A stretch of DNA of 64,000 bases from JADZAI01 sp964390465 (GCA_964390465.1 CAYMIJ010000002.1:1-64000), one strand, 5' to 3'. Positions 1 to 8,772 are shown, counted from the first letter of the stretch. Numbers and translations are program-made. The notes: generated by a model from the sequence alone, not told the origin.

Positions 1-1
1 G

Positions 2-427
2 GTGCCATCATCGGGCAAGGTGCTGACCGGTGGTGTGGACGCCAACGCGCTGCAGCGGCCCAAGCGGTTCTTCGGTGCGGCCCGCAATATCGAGGAAGGC
101 GGCTCGCTGACCATCATCTCGACCGCGCTGATCGACACCGGCAGCCGCATGGACGAAGTGATCTTCGAAGAGTTCAAGGGCACCGGCAATTCGGAAATCA
201 TCCTCGATCGCAAGGTTTCCGACAAGCGCGTCTTCCCGGCCATCGACATTCTGAAGTCGGGCACGCGCAAGGAAGAATTGCTGGTCGACAAGGGCACGCT
301 GGCGAAAACCCATGTGCTGCGCCGTATCCTCAACCCGATGGGCACGGTTGATGCGATCGAGTTCCTGCTGGAAAAACTGCGCACGTCGAAAACCAATTCC
401 GACTTCTTCGACAGCATGAACACCTGA
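2..427 (+). CDS. rho: Transcription termination factor Rho, C-terminal part (5' truncated by window edge)
   Basis: The 141 visible residues are the C-terminal part of the hexameric RNA-dependent ATPase that terminates untranslated transcripts. They begin in the conserved SGKVLTGGVDANAL segment and continue through RPKRFFGAARN, ALIDTGSRMDEVI, EEFKGTGN and RVFPAID to TKTNSDFFDSMN. These match the usual end of Rho almost residue for residue, and the length from SGKVLTGG to the stop is normal. The first codon shown is not a start, because the gene enters from upstream. A hairpin plus T-run follows at once. In many alphaproteobacteria rho lies directly beside mnmE; here about 11.5 kb of other genes separate them. 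Confidence 0.97.
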   Translation: MPSSGKVLTGGVDANALQRPKRFFGAARNIEEGGSLTIISTALIDTGSRMDEVIFEEFKGTGNSEIILDRKVSDKRVFPAIDILKSGTRKEELLVDKGTLAKTHVLRRILNPMGTVDAIEFLLEKLRTSKTNSDFFDSMNT

Positions 428-432
428 GGCGT

Positions 433-459
433 GGGGCGTTTGCGCGCCCCTCCCTTTTT
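433..459 (+). terminator. Rho-independent terminator of rho
   Basis: A six-base GC stem (GGGGCG pairing with CGCCCC, six-base loop) is followed by TCCCTTTTTG, six bases after the rho stop codon. Confidence 0.75.
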
Positions 460-616
460 GCAAGATACCGAGTTCAGCGCCGCCGCTGGATGACCGGCGC
501 AATGGCCGGTCATGAGGAATGAGAGCGGGCCATACGCGCCGCCTTACGTGAGGCCGCATGATTTCTCTTGCGGCCCACGGAACGCATGACACTCTGGTCT
601 TCAGGATCAATACCAG

Positions 617-2200
617 ATGAAAACACCTGAAGAGCTCCGCGACTTTATTTTCAAGGACGAGGTGCGTCGCACTGGCTTTCAGCGCTGGTGGGACGAAGAC
701 TGGTCGTGGGATGGTCTGGCAAAACGGAAATGGAAAGATGAAAGGTCGCTTCAGGACTATTGGGCTGAAGAAAAAGACCGGCTGATTACATTTGCAGGCC
801 GCACGTGGACGCGATTTCACCTGCCCCCTTTTGCACCCGACAAACAGCTTTGTGCTGATTACACGAAAGCCAAAAGCGGTGATTTCCGGGATTTGATCAG
901 AGGACGGCTGCCTGAATATACAAAGGCAGACGTCGAGACAGCAAAAAATGAGGGGCGAGCATCAGTCCTTGATCGCGCCTTCTTCGATGGTTGTATCTTT
1001 CCGGGATGGATCAGACAGCCGCCGCGTGGCGTGGTAGTGGCGCGCTTCGACCACGCCATGTTTTTGGATGACGCAGACTTTTGCGCTCAAATTCTCACAG
1101 CCTCGTTTGACGGTGCGCAGTTCAGTGGTGGGGTTGCGCTGTTTAACAAGGCGCAGTTCAGCGGCGGGGATGCGTCGTTTGACTATGCGCAGTTCAGCGG
1201 TGGGTATGCGTCGTTTGATGGTGCGCAGTTCAGCGGCGGATTTGCGTGGTTTATCGATGCGCAGTTCAGCGGCGGGGGTGCGTCGTTTGACGGTGCGCAA
1301 TTCAGCGGTGGGAATGCGTGGTTTGAGAATGCGCAGTTCAGCGGCGGGGGGGCGTCGTTTGAGGGCGCGCAGTTCAGCCACGGGGCTGCGACTTTCAGAG
1401 GCCCGAAGGGCGCGGTGTTTTCCGGCGCGACAAATTTTTCCGGCGCTCTTTTCAAACAGGGTGCAGATTTTTCAGGGCGGAGTTTTCACGGGAAAACAGA
1501 TTTCAGAAATACAAAGGTTTACGCGCCCCTGACGTTCAATGAATGTGAGTTGTTTCAGGAAACCTATTTCGACGAGGCGAGCTTTCGACCGCCGGACAAC
1601 CCGAAGCCATGGGTGCTGAACAAACCTGCGGCATCTCCATCAGGCCCAGGTATTGTAGGCATCAACAACCGGCACGCAGAAAGCTTCGAAAAGGCTTTCC
1701 GCATTTTGAGATACCTGACTGCGCGCGCAAACAATCTCGAATACGAACAGATGTTCCACGCGCTTGAGCTGGATGCGCGGCGCACGCGAACAAATATACC
1801 TCGATTTGAACGCGCGTTGTCATGGGTTTATCGCCTTGTATCATATTACGGTGCATCGCTGTGGCGCCCACTGGTGACGTTGCTTTCGGTTGGGGTTGTG
1901 GCTTTGCTGCTGACTTCTTTGCTTGTTTACCACACCGCTGATTTCAACCAGATCGATGCTTCAGCCAATGGTCGAGGGGCGCTTGCATTTGATGTTCTGG
2001 CATTTGTCGGCCGGAATTTTATCCCGTCACCACTGGTGTGGAGCTTTGACCTTGAGAAAATCTACTGGGCGGGTGCGATGGACCCATGGGCTCGTTTGGG
2101 GTTGGTGGCGATTGGCTCGTTCCAAACCCTGACTTTCATTGCCTGCATCGCGATGTTTCTCATCGCTCTGCGGCGGCGATTTCAGATGCGCAGCGAGTGA
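617..2200 (+). CDS. Membrane-anchored pentapeptide-repeat protein
   Basis: A 527-residue protein of unknown function. The N-terminal 130 residues are Trp-rich and soluble-looking. Residues about 130-310 form a right-handed-helix-type repeat region. Its core is eight near-identical 12-residue units of the form AQFSGGxAxFxx (residues 167-262), flanked by less regular F/A-centred pentapeptide-like repeats. Residues about 350-400 resemble the linker seen in other bacterial pentapeptide proteins, and two hydrophobic segments near the C-terminus (residues about 415-440 and 490-515) should anchor it in the membrane. The start is the ATG after a weak AGGATC-type ribosome site. Pentapeptide proteins can be scaffolds or DNA mimics; nothing here decides between these. 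The GNAT gene follows within 3 bases. Confidence 0.8.
   Translation: MKTPEELRDFIFKDEVRRTGFQRWWDEDWSWDGLAKRKWKDERSLQDYWAEEKDRLITFAGRTWTRFHLPPFAPDKQLCADYTKAKSGDFRDLIRGRLPEYTKADVETAKNEGRASVLDRAFFDGCIFPGWIRQPPRGVVVARFDHAMFLDDADFCAQILTASFDGAQFSGGVALFNKAQFSGGDASFDYAQFSGGYASFDGAQFSGGFAWFIDAQFSGGGASFDGAQFSGGNAWFENAQFSGGGASFEGAQFSHGAATFRGPKGAVFSGATNFSGALFKQGADFSGRSFHGKTDFRNTKVYAPLTFNECELFQETYFDEASFRPPDNPKPWVLNKPAASPSGPGIVGINNRHAESFEKAFRILRYLTARANNLEYEQMFHALELDARRTRTNIPRFERALSWVYRLVSYYGASLWRPLVTLLSVGVVALLLTSLLVYHTADFNQIDASANGRGALAFDVLAFVGRNFIPSPLVWSFDLEKIYWAGAMDPWARLGLVAIGSFQTLTFIACIAMFLIALRRRFQMRSE
1115..1402 (+). repeat. 36-bp tandem repeat array (8 units) inside the pentapeptide-repeat gene
   Basis: Units start at 1115, 1151, 1187, 1223, 1259, 1295, 1331 and 1367. 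Each opens with GCGCAGTTCAG (one copy has GCGCAATTCAG) and encodes a 12-residue AQFSGGxAxFxx unit. Nucleotide identity between units is high, and most differences fall at the same variable codons. The last unit has AQFSHG. The array leaves long open frames in the other phases, which are not genes. Confidence 0.93.
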
Positions 2201-2202
2201 GT

Positions 2203-2745
2203 GTGCAGAACATCCCCGACCCCAATCCGCCGCTGGAAAGCGCGCGGCTGGCGCTGGAGCCGGTGAATGGCTGGCATGGCGAGCCGATGTTCGCCGGGCT
2301 GAAAGACCCGTTGCTTTACACCTACATCCCGAAGGAGCCCCCGCTGGCGGCCTCGCATGTGTCGCGCCGGTTCGAGGCGCTGGAACAGCGGCGCTCGCCC
2401 GACGGCGCAGAGCTATGGCTCAACTGGGCGGTGCGGCTGAAATCCAATGGCTATGTCGGCCTTGTGGAAGCCACCGTGTACGCGGATGGCCAGGCCGATA
2501 TTGCGTGGATGATTTTCACGCCTCATCAGCGGCAGGGGCTGGGCGCAGAGGCGGTGGGTGCGATGCTGGAACATCTGGGCCAGATGGGTGTGCGCGCCGT
2601 GCGGGCCTTCATCGACACGCGCAACGCGGCCTCGATCGCGCTCGCCGAGCGCTGTGGCCTTACCCGCATCGCCACCCACAGGGCGCGCGAAAAACTGCGC
2701 GGCCGCCCGGTCGATGACCACGAATATGGCAAAGCGCTTGCCTGA
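2203..2745 (+). CDS. GNAT-family N-acetyltransferase (RimJ/RimL type)
   Basis: A 180-residue protein. It opens with ESARLALEPV and carries the acetyl-CoA-binding region QRQGLGAEAVGAMLEHL, followed by AFIDTRNAASIALAERCGL, the usual end of this fold. It should transfer an acetyl group from acetyl-CoA to an amine; the substrate is unknown. The frame is open further upstream, but that part overlaps the preceding gene in another phase, so I chose GTG 2203, 3 bases after that gene's stop. This close spacing suggests co-transcription with the pentapeptide protein. Confidence 0.82.
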   Translation: MQNIPDPNPPLESARLALEPVNGWHGEPMFAGLKDPLLYTYIPKEPPLAASHVSRRFEALEQRRSPDGAELWLNWAVRLKSNGYVGLVEATVYADGQADIAWMIFTPHQRQGLGAEAVGAMLEHLGQMGVRAVRAFIDTRNAASIALAERCGLTRIATHRAREKLRGRPVDDHEYGKALA

Positions 2746-2866
2746 GCGGCGGCTGAACCGCCGCTGAACACCCGCGCCCTATTCCTGCCCCGAATGAGGA
2801 TTGAGATCGGCCCATAAATCAGCACACTGGCGCGCGCCCGACCCATGCGCCGCTTCGGAGGCTTTC

Positions 2867-3793
2867 ATGCGCCTGACCTCTTATGTTGTTACGCTGGCCG
2901 CCCTGATGAGTGGCACCGCCCTTGCCAATATGATGCCGCCCGACCCGCCAAAGGAACCGGTGGCCGTGCCGATCGAGCAGCCCGCGCTGGAAGGCGGCTG
3001 GCGCTATGAGCTGGATAAAAGCGAGCCGCCGCAATGTGACCAGCCGCCGGGCGAGGCCACACAGACACTGACCTTCGAGTTCGCCATGACCGGCGGTTTC
3101 ATGCAGTGGACGGGCAATGATGAGGAATCCATGGACTTCGGTGTCGAGCTGGCACCACAGAAGGACAGCGTGGACCTGATGACCGCCGATGGCCCGACGT
3201 TCAGTTTTTCCACCCCCAGGGATGGCGTGATGAAGGGCACGGCGATGCCCGAATTCGCCAAGGACTTCGAAGGCAAGACCTTCCGCAAATGTTATGAAGC
3301 CGCCGACCGCAGCAAGATCAGGCTGGCCAAAGAAGGTGCGCCGGATGATGAGGCGAAAGCCGCTTATGCCTGGCTGAGCCAGGGCGGCATGACCGAGCAG
3401 CCGCGCTTTGTCGACATGCGTTACAAGGACAAGAAAACCAAGGATCTGTGTGCGCGCGAGGACCATCAGTATCTGTTCCTCGATCTCACCGGCCCCTTGG
3501 GCTTTTCCGTGGGCCGCTGGAACAGCGCGGCGCTGGCCGAGAAACTGGCCGGCAGCAACAAGGACACAGACGGCATTGGCGATGAGATCGGCAACTGGAC
3601 CATCGAGGCGGTGGAGCCCACCGACACCGGCTGGAAGGTGACGCTGACCGAGCTGATCCCGCCCAACGGATCGCGCGGCGATACCACCACCATTTCGCTG
3701 GTCCGCAAGGGCGACACGCTTTCCATCCCCGAATGGAAACGCGACTATCTGCGCTGCACGACCGGCAATGAAGCCACGGAGGCCCCGCTGTGA
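2867..3793 (+). CDS. Secreted protein of unknown function
   Basis: A 308-residue protein with a clear signal peptide (MRLTSYVVTLAALMSGTALA, cleavage expected after ALA). The ATG at 2867 is preceded by CGGAGG at 2856-2861, which decides the start against an upstream ATG. The mature part has a beta-rich look with a Cys pair framing the first 110 residues (QCDQPPG ... FRKCYE) and further Cys residues in DLCARED and YLRCTTG. I recognise no family. Its stop overlaps the GTG of the next secreted protein, so the two are probably translated together and may form one envelope-localised unit. Confidence 0.75.
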   Translation: MRLTSYVVTLAALMSGTALANMMPPDPPKEPVAVPIEQPALEGGWRYELDKSEPPQCDQPPGEATQTLTFEFAMTGGFMQWTGNDEESMDFGVELAPQKDSVDLMTADGPTFSFSTPRDGVMKGTAMPEFAKDFEGKTFRKCYEAADRSKIRLAKEGAPDDEAKAAYAWLSQGGMTEQPRFVDMRYKDKKTKDLCAREDHQYLFLDLTGPLGFSVGRWNSAALAEKLAGSNKDTDGIGDEIGNWTIEAVEPTDTGWKVTLTELIPPNGSRGDTTTISLVRKGDTLSIPEWKRDYLRCTTGNEATEAPL

Positions 3794-4704
3794 ATCCTCT
3801 TTCCTGTTTTGTTGCCTCAGGGTTTTTGATGACCGCGCTGGCTTTGGCCGAAGCGCCAAAGCCGACGGGCGCGCCCTCACCATCGCCGTCGCCGGAAGCG
3901 ACCCCGGCTGAGGCGGGGGCCGATACGGGCAGTGAAGGTCAGGGCACCGTGACGCCCATCAGCGGCACGGTCGTGCCACCACCGCATGTCGATGTGAAAG
4001 CCCTTGAGCCCATCACATCTCGTTCATGGGCGCTTGGCGCATCATGCGATGGCGAGGTGATGGATTTCGTCGTCGACAAGGATGGCTGGCCCTATCGGCG
4101 CGATGGCGGTTACACGCCGCTGACCCGCTTCGAGATGGGCGGCAGTCTGCTCCAGACCTCAGACGAGGTGGGCATTGGCCGCACGGACGCCGTTTACAAA
4201 TTGCAGGATGACGGGACGCTGCGTCTGTGGTCGGAAATCAATTCCGAAGGCGCGGAAGAAGATGGGGCCGCCCCGCCGACCCAGCGCGTGCGCGATGGGC
4301 ACATCGTCATGAATGATGCGGGCGAGAAGGTTTCACCCGGTGCCGAGACGCCCGCCATGAAGGCCTGTCCCGCGCGTGGTTCGATGATCTCCGCCGAGGC
4401 CAGGGCGGCGCTGAACGGCGCATGGGGCGTGAAAACCGAAAGCGGCATCTGCCCCACGGGCGGCGATAGCATCATCTTTGACCTCGACCGCCCGGTGCCG
4501 ACTGCCATTCGCGGCCCCTGGGGCGGTGAGGCTGTTGGCCAGAGCTGGGTGACGAAAGCTGAAAACCAGAACGGCGCGTGGTCGGTGACGGAAGGCAACA
4601 GCTTTGAAGCGAACACCTATCTTTTCACGCCATCGTCTGACGGCACGCTGACCCAGAGCGTTGATTACGATGAAACAAAGGTGACGTTCGCGCGCTGCCC
4701 GTAA
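3790..4704 (+). CDS. Secreted protein with duplicated Cys-framed domain, coupled to the gene upstream
   Basis: A 304-residue protein starting at GTG 3790, inside a GTGA overlap with the upstream stop (translational coupling). A short signal peptide (MNPLSCFVASGFLMTALALAEA) is followed by a low-complexity Pro/Ser/Glu linker of about 45 residues. Two similar segments of about 110 residues follow. Each has an early Trp and Cys, then a beta-rich stretch, and each ends in CP (MKACP and FARCP). This suggests an internal duplication of a small disulfide-closed beta domain. I recognise no family. A terminator follows. Confidence 0.72.
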   Translation: MNPLSCFVASGFLMTALALAEAPKPTGAPSPSPSPEATPAEAGADTGSEGQGTVTPISGTVVPPPHVDVKALEPITSRSWALGASCDGEVMDFVVDKDGWPYRRDGGYTPLTRFEMGGSLLQTSDEVGIGRTDAVYKLQDDGTLRLWSEINSEGAEEDGAAPPTQRVRDGHIVMNDAGEKVSPGAETPAMKACPARGSMISAEARAALNGAWGVKTESGICPTGGDSIIFDLDRPVPTAIRGPWGGEAVGQSWVTKAENQNGAWSVTEGNSFEANTYLFTPSSDGTLTQSVDYDETKVTFARCP

Positions 4705-4739
4705 AGCATGGCTTGACGCAGGCGCAACTTGTGACGCGG

Positions 4740-4769
4740 GGCGCGGGGGTCTAAACCTCCGCGCCTTTT
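4740..4769 (+). terminator. Rho-independent terminator after the secreted-protein pair
   Basis: A stem of GGCGCGG with CCGCGCC, extended by a G-T and two G-C pairs around the loop TCTAAA, is followed by TTTTG. It sits directly in front of asd, so asd needs a promoter overlapping or just after it, or depends on read-through. Confidence 0.8.
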
Positions 4770-4787
4770 GCTTATGGGATGATGGTC

Positions 4788-5795
<1,008 letters not shown>

Positions 5796-5871
5796 GCCCC
5801 GTGGGCGCGACGCAGCGTATCGTTGATTGTTGAGGCATTTACAGGAAGATTGCTCCAAGACGGAGAGACCC

Positions 5872-6324
5872 ATGACGGCCGCAAACACCCACAAGAGCGT
5901 AATCGAAAATGTCTATGCGGATCTTGGCAGGGGCAGTCTGGATGTCCTGATGGATTCCCTGCATGACGACATCGAATGGTTTCAGGATGGCGATGCTGAT
6001 CTTTTCACATTTTCAGGTCCGCATCACGGCAAGTGGGCCGTCGCTGCCTGTATGACCGCCATGAACACGGCGTTTCCTCCCATTGGGTTGAGAATACTGG
6101 ACATCATCGCTGAGGACGACAAGGTTTGCGTCAGGTGTCAAATCGAGCGTGCAGCTTCGGGTGACGGGCCAAATATCCAAAGCCAGTCGGCCCATTTCTT
6201 CACTTTTGAGAACGGCAAGATCAGGCGCTTTCGGGAAATCTTTGATACCGCGTCAGCCCTGCGCCAGATGGGCAGGCTTGTGGTGGCCGTGCCAGAGGCA
6301 CCCATTCATGTGGTGACGCCCTGA
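5872..6324 (+). CDS. SnoaL-like / NTF2-fold protein
   Basis: A 150-residue protein with the small alpha+beta barrel pattern of SnoaL-like proteins. The N-terminal helix reads VIENVYADLGRGSLDVLMDSLHDDIEWF, a G(P)HHGK turn and VRCQIERAASG strand follow, and the C-terminal end is FFTFENGKIRRFREIFDTA. Members are isomerases, hydrolases or ligand binders, so no specific role can be assigned. ATG 5872 follows CGGAGAG. The gene sits between asd and a displaced copy of the asd 3' end, which marks it as an accessory gene acquired or shuffled at this locus. Confidence 0.78.
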   Translation: MTAANTHKSVIENVYADLGRGSLDVLMDSLHDDIEWFQDGDADLFTFSGPHHGKWAVAACMTAMNTAFPPIGLRILDIIAEDDKVCVRCQIERAASGDGPNIQSQSAHFFTFENGKIRRFREIFDTASALRQMGRLVVAVPEAPIHVVTP

Positions 6325-6370
6325 CCGATCGTATCTGCGCGCTTCGCTTTGCGCGCGGTGAGATGTGCGG
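6321..6370 (+). pseudogene. Fragment of an XRE-type HTH regulator gene (5' portion only)
   Basis: Read in the frame starting at 6321, this encodes LTDRICALRFARGEMCG. It matches LTNHIRALRFQHGEMSQ of the intact HTH gene at 6969-7208, with roughly 78% nucleotide identity over about 45 bases. There is no start codon in frame, and the similarity stops where the asd 3'-end copy begins. It overlaps the stop codon of the SnoaL-like gene. Confidence 0.65.
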
Positions 6371-6372
6371 GA

Positions 6373-6456
6373 CCACACGATCCAGATGCTCATGCGGGCA
6401 ATCAGCTTCTGAAAGGCGCGGCGCTGAACGCGGTGCAGATCGCGGAAACCCTCTAG
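6373..6456 (+). pseudogene. Duplicate of the asd 3' end
   Basis: Positions 6373-6446 match 5711-5785 inside asd except for one missing C and one G-to-A change. After that the copy ends GAAACCCTCTAG (Glu-Thr-Leu-stop), whereas intact asd ends GAGTTGTTATAA. It has its own stop codon but no start, and the one-base deletion breaks the frame. Confidence 0.95.
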
Positions 6457-6492
6457 GTGTGTATGTTAAACATAACCTGGTGTAATTTATTA

Positions 6493-6541
6493 TTGACACG
6501 ATGTTATGTATTGTTTACATCACCCTCATTAATGAGGAGGG
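6493..6541 (+). promoter_or_regulatory. AT-rich promoter region and strong ribosome site for the membrane protein/HTH pair
   Basis: TTGACA at 6493-6498 is a perfect -35 hexamer. A 17-base spacer leads to TACATC as a weak -10. The surrounding 6457-6520 is far richer in A/T than its neighbours and contains TGTTAAACA- and TGTTTACA-like repeats that could be operator half-sites for the downstream HTH protein. AGGAGGG at 6535-6541 is the ribosome site for ATG 6547. Confidence 0.5.
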
Positions 6542-6546
6542 TACTT

Positions 6547-6972
6547 ATGTCGTATCGTGAAAAAATCGCCTGGCTGTCGCTGCTGTCTGTCGTCCTGACG
6601 CTGGGCCCGTATCTGGTCTATGTCGCGGTGACCAGGCCAGGCCCGGACGTGCCCAATCTGGGACTGCTTCTGGTGTTTGGGATCGCGGCCGGGGCCAACG
6701 GGATCATCCGTGCAGCCGGTGAAGTGGTCATGCGCTGGAGAAATCCGGTGGATGCGCGCATACCGATGGACGAGCGCGAAATCCTGATCGAGCGGCGCTC
6801 GATCACGGTGGCCTATTATATCTTGATGTTTGGCTTCCTTGTGGTTGGCGGTGTGATGCCGTTCAAAAACTACGGCTGGGACATCGTGAACACGGCCATC
6901 GCCGCCATCGTGGTGGCTGAGTGCGTGCAATACGGACTGGTCATCATCGGTCATCGCAGGCACGTCACATGA
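6547..6972 (+). CDS. Small four-helix membrane protein paired with an HTH regulator (DUF2178-like)
   Basis: A 141-residue integral membrane protein with four hydrophobic segments. Between helices 2 and 3 lies the charged stretch PMDEREILIERRS, which resembles the DER-x-x-x-I-x-x-R motif of small membrane proteins encoded beside YozG-type HTH regulators. Its stop overlaps the start of the HTH gene (ATGA), so the two are translationally coupled. The function of this class is unknown; the pairing suggests that the membrane protein senses a signal or is itself the regulated product. Start ATG 6547 follows AGGAGGG. Confidence 0.75.
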   Translation: MSYREKIAWLSLLSVVLTLGPYLVYVAVTRPGPDVPNLGLLLVFGIAAGANGIIRAAGEVVMRWRNPVDARIPMDEREILIERRSITVAYYILMFGFLVVGGVMPFKNYGWDIVNTAIAAIVVAECVQYGLVIIGHRRHVT

Positions 6973-7208
6973 TCGAAGGTGATCTGACCAATCATATCCG
7001 CGCGCTGCGCTTTCAGCATGGCGAGATGTCACAGGGCGAGCTGGGGCAGCAGATCGGCCTTACCCGTCAGACCGTGGCCGCGATCGAAGCCGGAAAATAT
7101 GCGCCGACTCTGGAAACCGCGTTTCGCATCGCGCATGTGTTCAGCGCACCGCTGGGGGATGTGTTTCAGTGGCAGGCCAAAGCCGTGAAACCTATGGCTT
7201 CAGGATGA
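6969..7208 (+). CDS. XRE-family HTH transcriptional regulator (YozG-like)
   Basis: A 79-residue single-domain lambda-repressor-like DNA-binding protein. The HTH is MSQGELGQQIGLTRQTVAAIEAGKYAPTLETAFRIA in two halves (residues about 21-56), and FSAPLGDVF is typical of the YozG subgroup. It starts within the ATGA overlap with the membrane-protein gene and probably regulates that pair. Its last codons (KPMASG) are encoded across the antisense end of the displaced oxidoreductase 3' copy, meaning that in the ancestral arrangement the HTH gene and the oxidoreductase gene overlapped tail to tail. Confidence 0.88.
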   Translation: MIEGDLTNHIRALRFQHGEMSQGELGQQIGLTRQTVAAIEAGKYAPTLETAFRIAHVFSAPLGDVFQWQAKAVKPMASG

Positions 7209-7332
7209 TGCTTCCTGTCGTGCGGCGGGCCTGAAGGTCTTCATGCGCACGGGCAGCATCAGCGAGAGCATATTCCGCAGGCGGGGTGATCTTCACCGCG
7301 CCTGCGGTGATGACGGCAAACAAGGCTGCGGC
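7192..7332 (-). pseudogene. Duplicate of the 3' end of the quinone oxidoreductase gene
   Basis: Positions 7196-7332 match 7787-7923 with only two mismatches in 137 bases. On the minus strand the copy encodes the C-terminal 46 or so residues of the oxidoreductase and ends IILKP-stop (TAG, 7192-7194). The intact gene has an extra 12-residue tail before its stop. The copy has no start. Confidence 0.96.
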
Positions 7333-7353
7333 TCAAAGGTGCGTGCACCAATC

Positions 7354-7740
7354 TTAAAGGGCAAAATATACCAGAGCAGCGCCCGCGCTGATTGAAAATG
7401 GAGCCACCGCTCTGACGGCCCAAAACGGCAACTTCTTGGACCACCAGACTGCATAGCCAGAGTGCCAACGTAGCGGAATAATCATAAGGGCTACCGATGT
7501 GGCGACGATGAACCAACCGCCCATTTCGAATACGTCCGGTAGCTTTGAAAGTGGCGCGCGCACCACCATTGCGATACCAGCGAGTAAGCGTAAGCCTTGC
7601 TCCGTCAAATTGACGCGGTGGTTAGAAGCTGTGAGGCTGAGAATGTGAAGGCAGCGGTCTGGTCGGACAGCCATGAGCGCTCCAACCCCAATCAACCACA
7701 AGCCAGAGCCGCACAAAATTGCAAGAGCCATAGATTGCAT
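7354..7740 (-). CDS. Small membrane protein of unknown function
   Basis: A 128-residue protein with about four hydrophobic segments: an N-terminal ILCGSGLWLIGVGALMAV, a LLAGIAMVV segment, FIVATSVALMIIPL, and a C-terminal FSISAGAALVYFAL. I recognise no family. GC content is visibly lower than in the adjoining oxidoreductase. It lies exactly between the two copies of the oxidoreductase 3' end, 6 bases from the intact gene's stop, so it is part of the mosaic patch. Confidence 0.65.
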   Translation of the reverse strand: MQSMALAILCGSGLWLIGVGALMAVRPDRCLHILSLTASNHRVNLTEQGLRLLAGIAMVVRAPLSKLPDVFEMGGWFIVATSVALMIIPLRWHSGYAVWWSKKLPFWAVRAVAPFSISAGAALVYFAL

Positions 7741-7746
7741 TGGAGA

Positions 7747-8751
7747 TTAGCAGCCTTCGCTGTCTGTCTTTTTCTCAATCGGCTTCGGCTTCAGGATGAT
7801 GCTTCCTGTCGTGCGGCGGGCCTGAAGGTCTTCATGCGCGCGGGCAGCATCAGCGAGAGCATATTCCGCAGGCGGGGCGATCTTCACCGCGCCTGCGGTG
7901 ATGACGGCAAACAAGGCTGCGGCGCTGTCCTGAAGTTCAGGCGTCGTGCCGACATAGGCGGCCATGCTGGGCCGTGTCACATAAAGCGACTTCGGCGTGA
8001 GCAAAGCGGGCGGGAAGGGCGGCACCGGCCCTGAGGCATTGCCGAACGAAACGAACAGGCCCCGCAGCTTCAGGGCCGCAAGGCTGGCCTGCCAGGTGTC
8101 GTGGCCAACGCCGTCATAGACGACCGGCACACCTGCGCCGTCCGTCAATGCCAGCACGCGGGCGGCAATATCCTCGTCACGCGAAATAATGACATGATCG
8201 CAGCCATTGGCGGTGGCGAGCCCTACCTTGTCGGCTGAACCAACCGTGCCGATGACGCGCGCCCCCAGGGCCTTGGCCCACTGACAGGCGATCTGGCCGA
8301 CCCCGCCAGCCGCTGCATGGAACAGGATCGTTTCGCCAGCTTTCACCGGATAACAGCGGCGCAGCAGAAACTCTGCCGTCATGCCTTTCAGCAGGACACT
8401 CGCGGCCACGGCATCGCTGATGCCCGCGGGCAGTTTCACCGCGCGGCCTTCGGGCACATTGGCGGCTTCGCCATAGGCACCGAGCGGACCTGAGCAATAG
8501 CCTGCGCGATCACCCACGCTGAACGTGGTGACGCCGTCACCGACAGCCTCCACCACGCCGGCGGCCTCAAGACCAAGGCCTGAGGGCAGCTTTACCGGAT
8601 AGAGGCCCGAGCGGTGATAGGTGTCGATGAAATTGACGCCGATGGCCGTGTGGCGAATGCGGATTTCGCCCGGCCCCGGTGCAGGCAGATCCACATCAGC
8701 AAGGGCCAACACCTCCGGCCCGCCTGTCAGCTCGAACCGGATGGCCTTCAT
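7747..8751 (-). CDS. NADPH:quinone oxidoreductase (zinc-independent MDR family)
   Basis: A 334-residue medium-chain dehydrogenase/reductase of the quinone reductase type. The N-terminal GroES-like domain contains GVNFIDTYHRSGLYP and GLEAAGVV. The Rossmann domain has AAAGGVGQIACQWAKALGA, which binds NADPH. No structural zinc Cys cluster is present. It should reduce quinones or enones with NADPH in the cytoplasm. The C-terminus (RTTGSIILKPKPIEKKTDSEGC) is about 12 residues longer than expected. A displaced copy of the 3' end stops right after IILKP, so the charged tail probably arose at a recombination junction. Confidence 0.9.
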   Translation of the reverse strand: MKAIRFELTGGPEVLALADVDLPAPGPGEIRIRHTAIGVNFIDTYHRSGLYPVKLPSGLGLEAAGVVEAVGDGVTTFSVGDRAGYCSGPLGAYGEAANVPEGRAVKLPAGISDAVAASVLLKGMTAEFLLRRCYPVKAGETILFHAAAGGVGQIACQWAKALGARVIGTVGSADKVGLATANGCDHVIISRDEDIAARVLALTDGAGVPVVYDGVGHDTWQASLAALKLRGLFVSFGNASGPVPPFPPALLTPKSLYVTRPSMAAYVGTTPELQDSAAALFAVITAGAVKIAPPAEYALADAARAHEDLQARRTTGSIILKPKPIEKKTDSEGC

Positions 8752-8772
8752 GGCAAATGCTCCGTAGACGGA

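Noticed and set aside
962..1532. Long open frames on both strands across the pentapeptide-repeat array
   Set aside because: They arise because a 36-bp repeat (divisible by 3) keeps the other phases open; they are low-complexity repeats without start signals or family resemblance.
2139..2717. 192-codon plus-strand frame overlapping the GNAT gene
   Set aside because: It has Arg/Ala/Gly-rich composition with no motif, while the overlapping frame encodes a clear GNAT domain.
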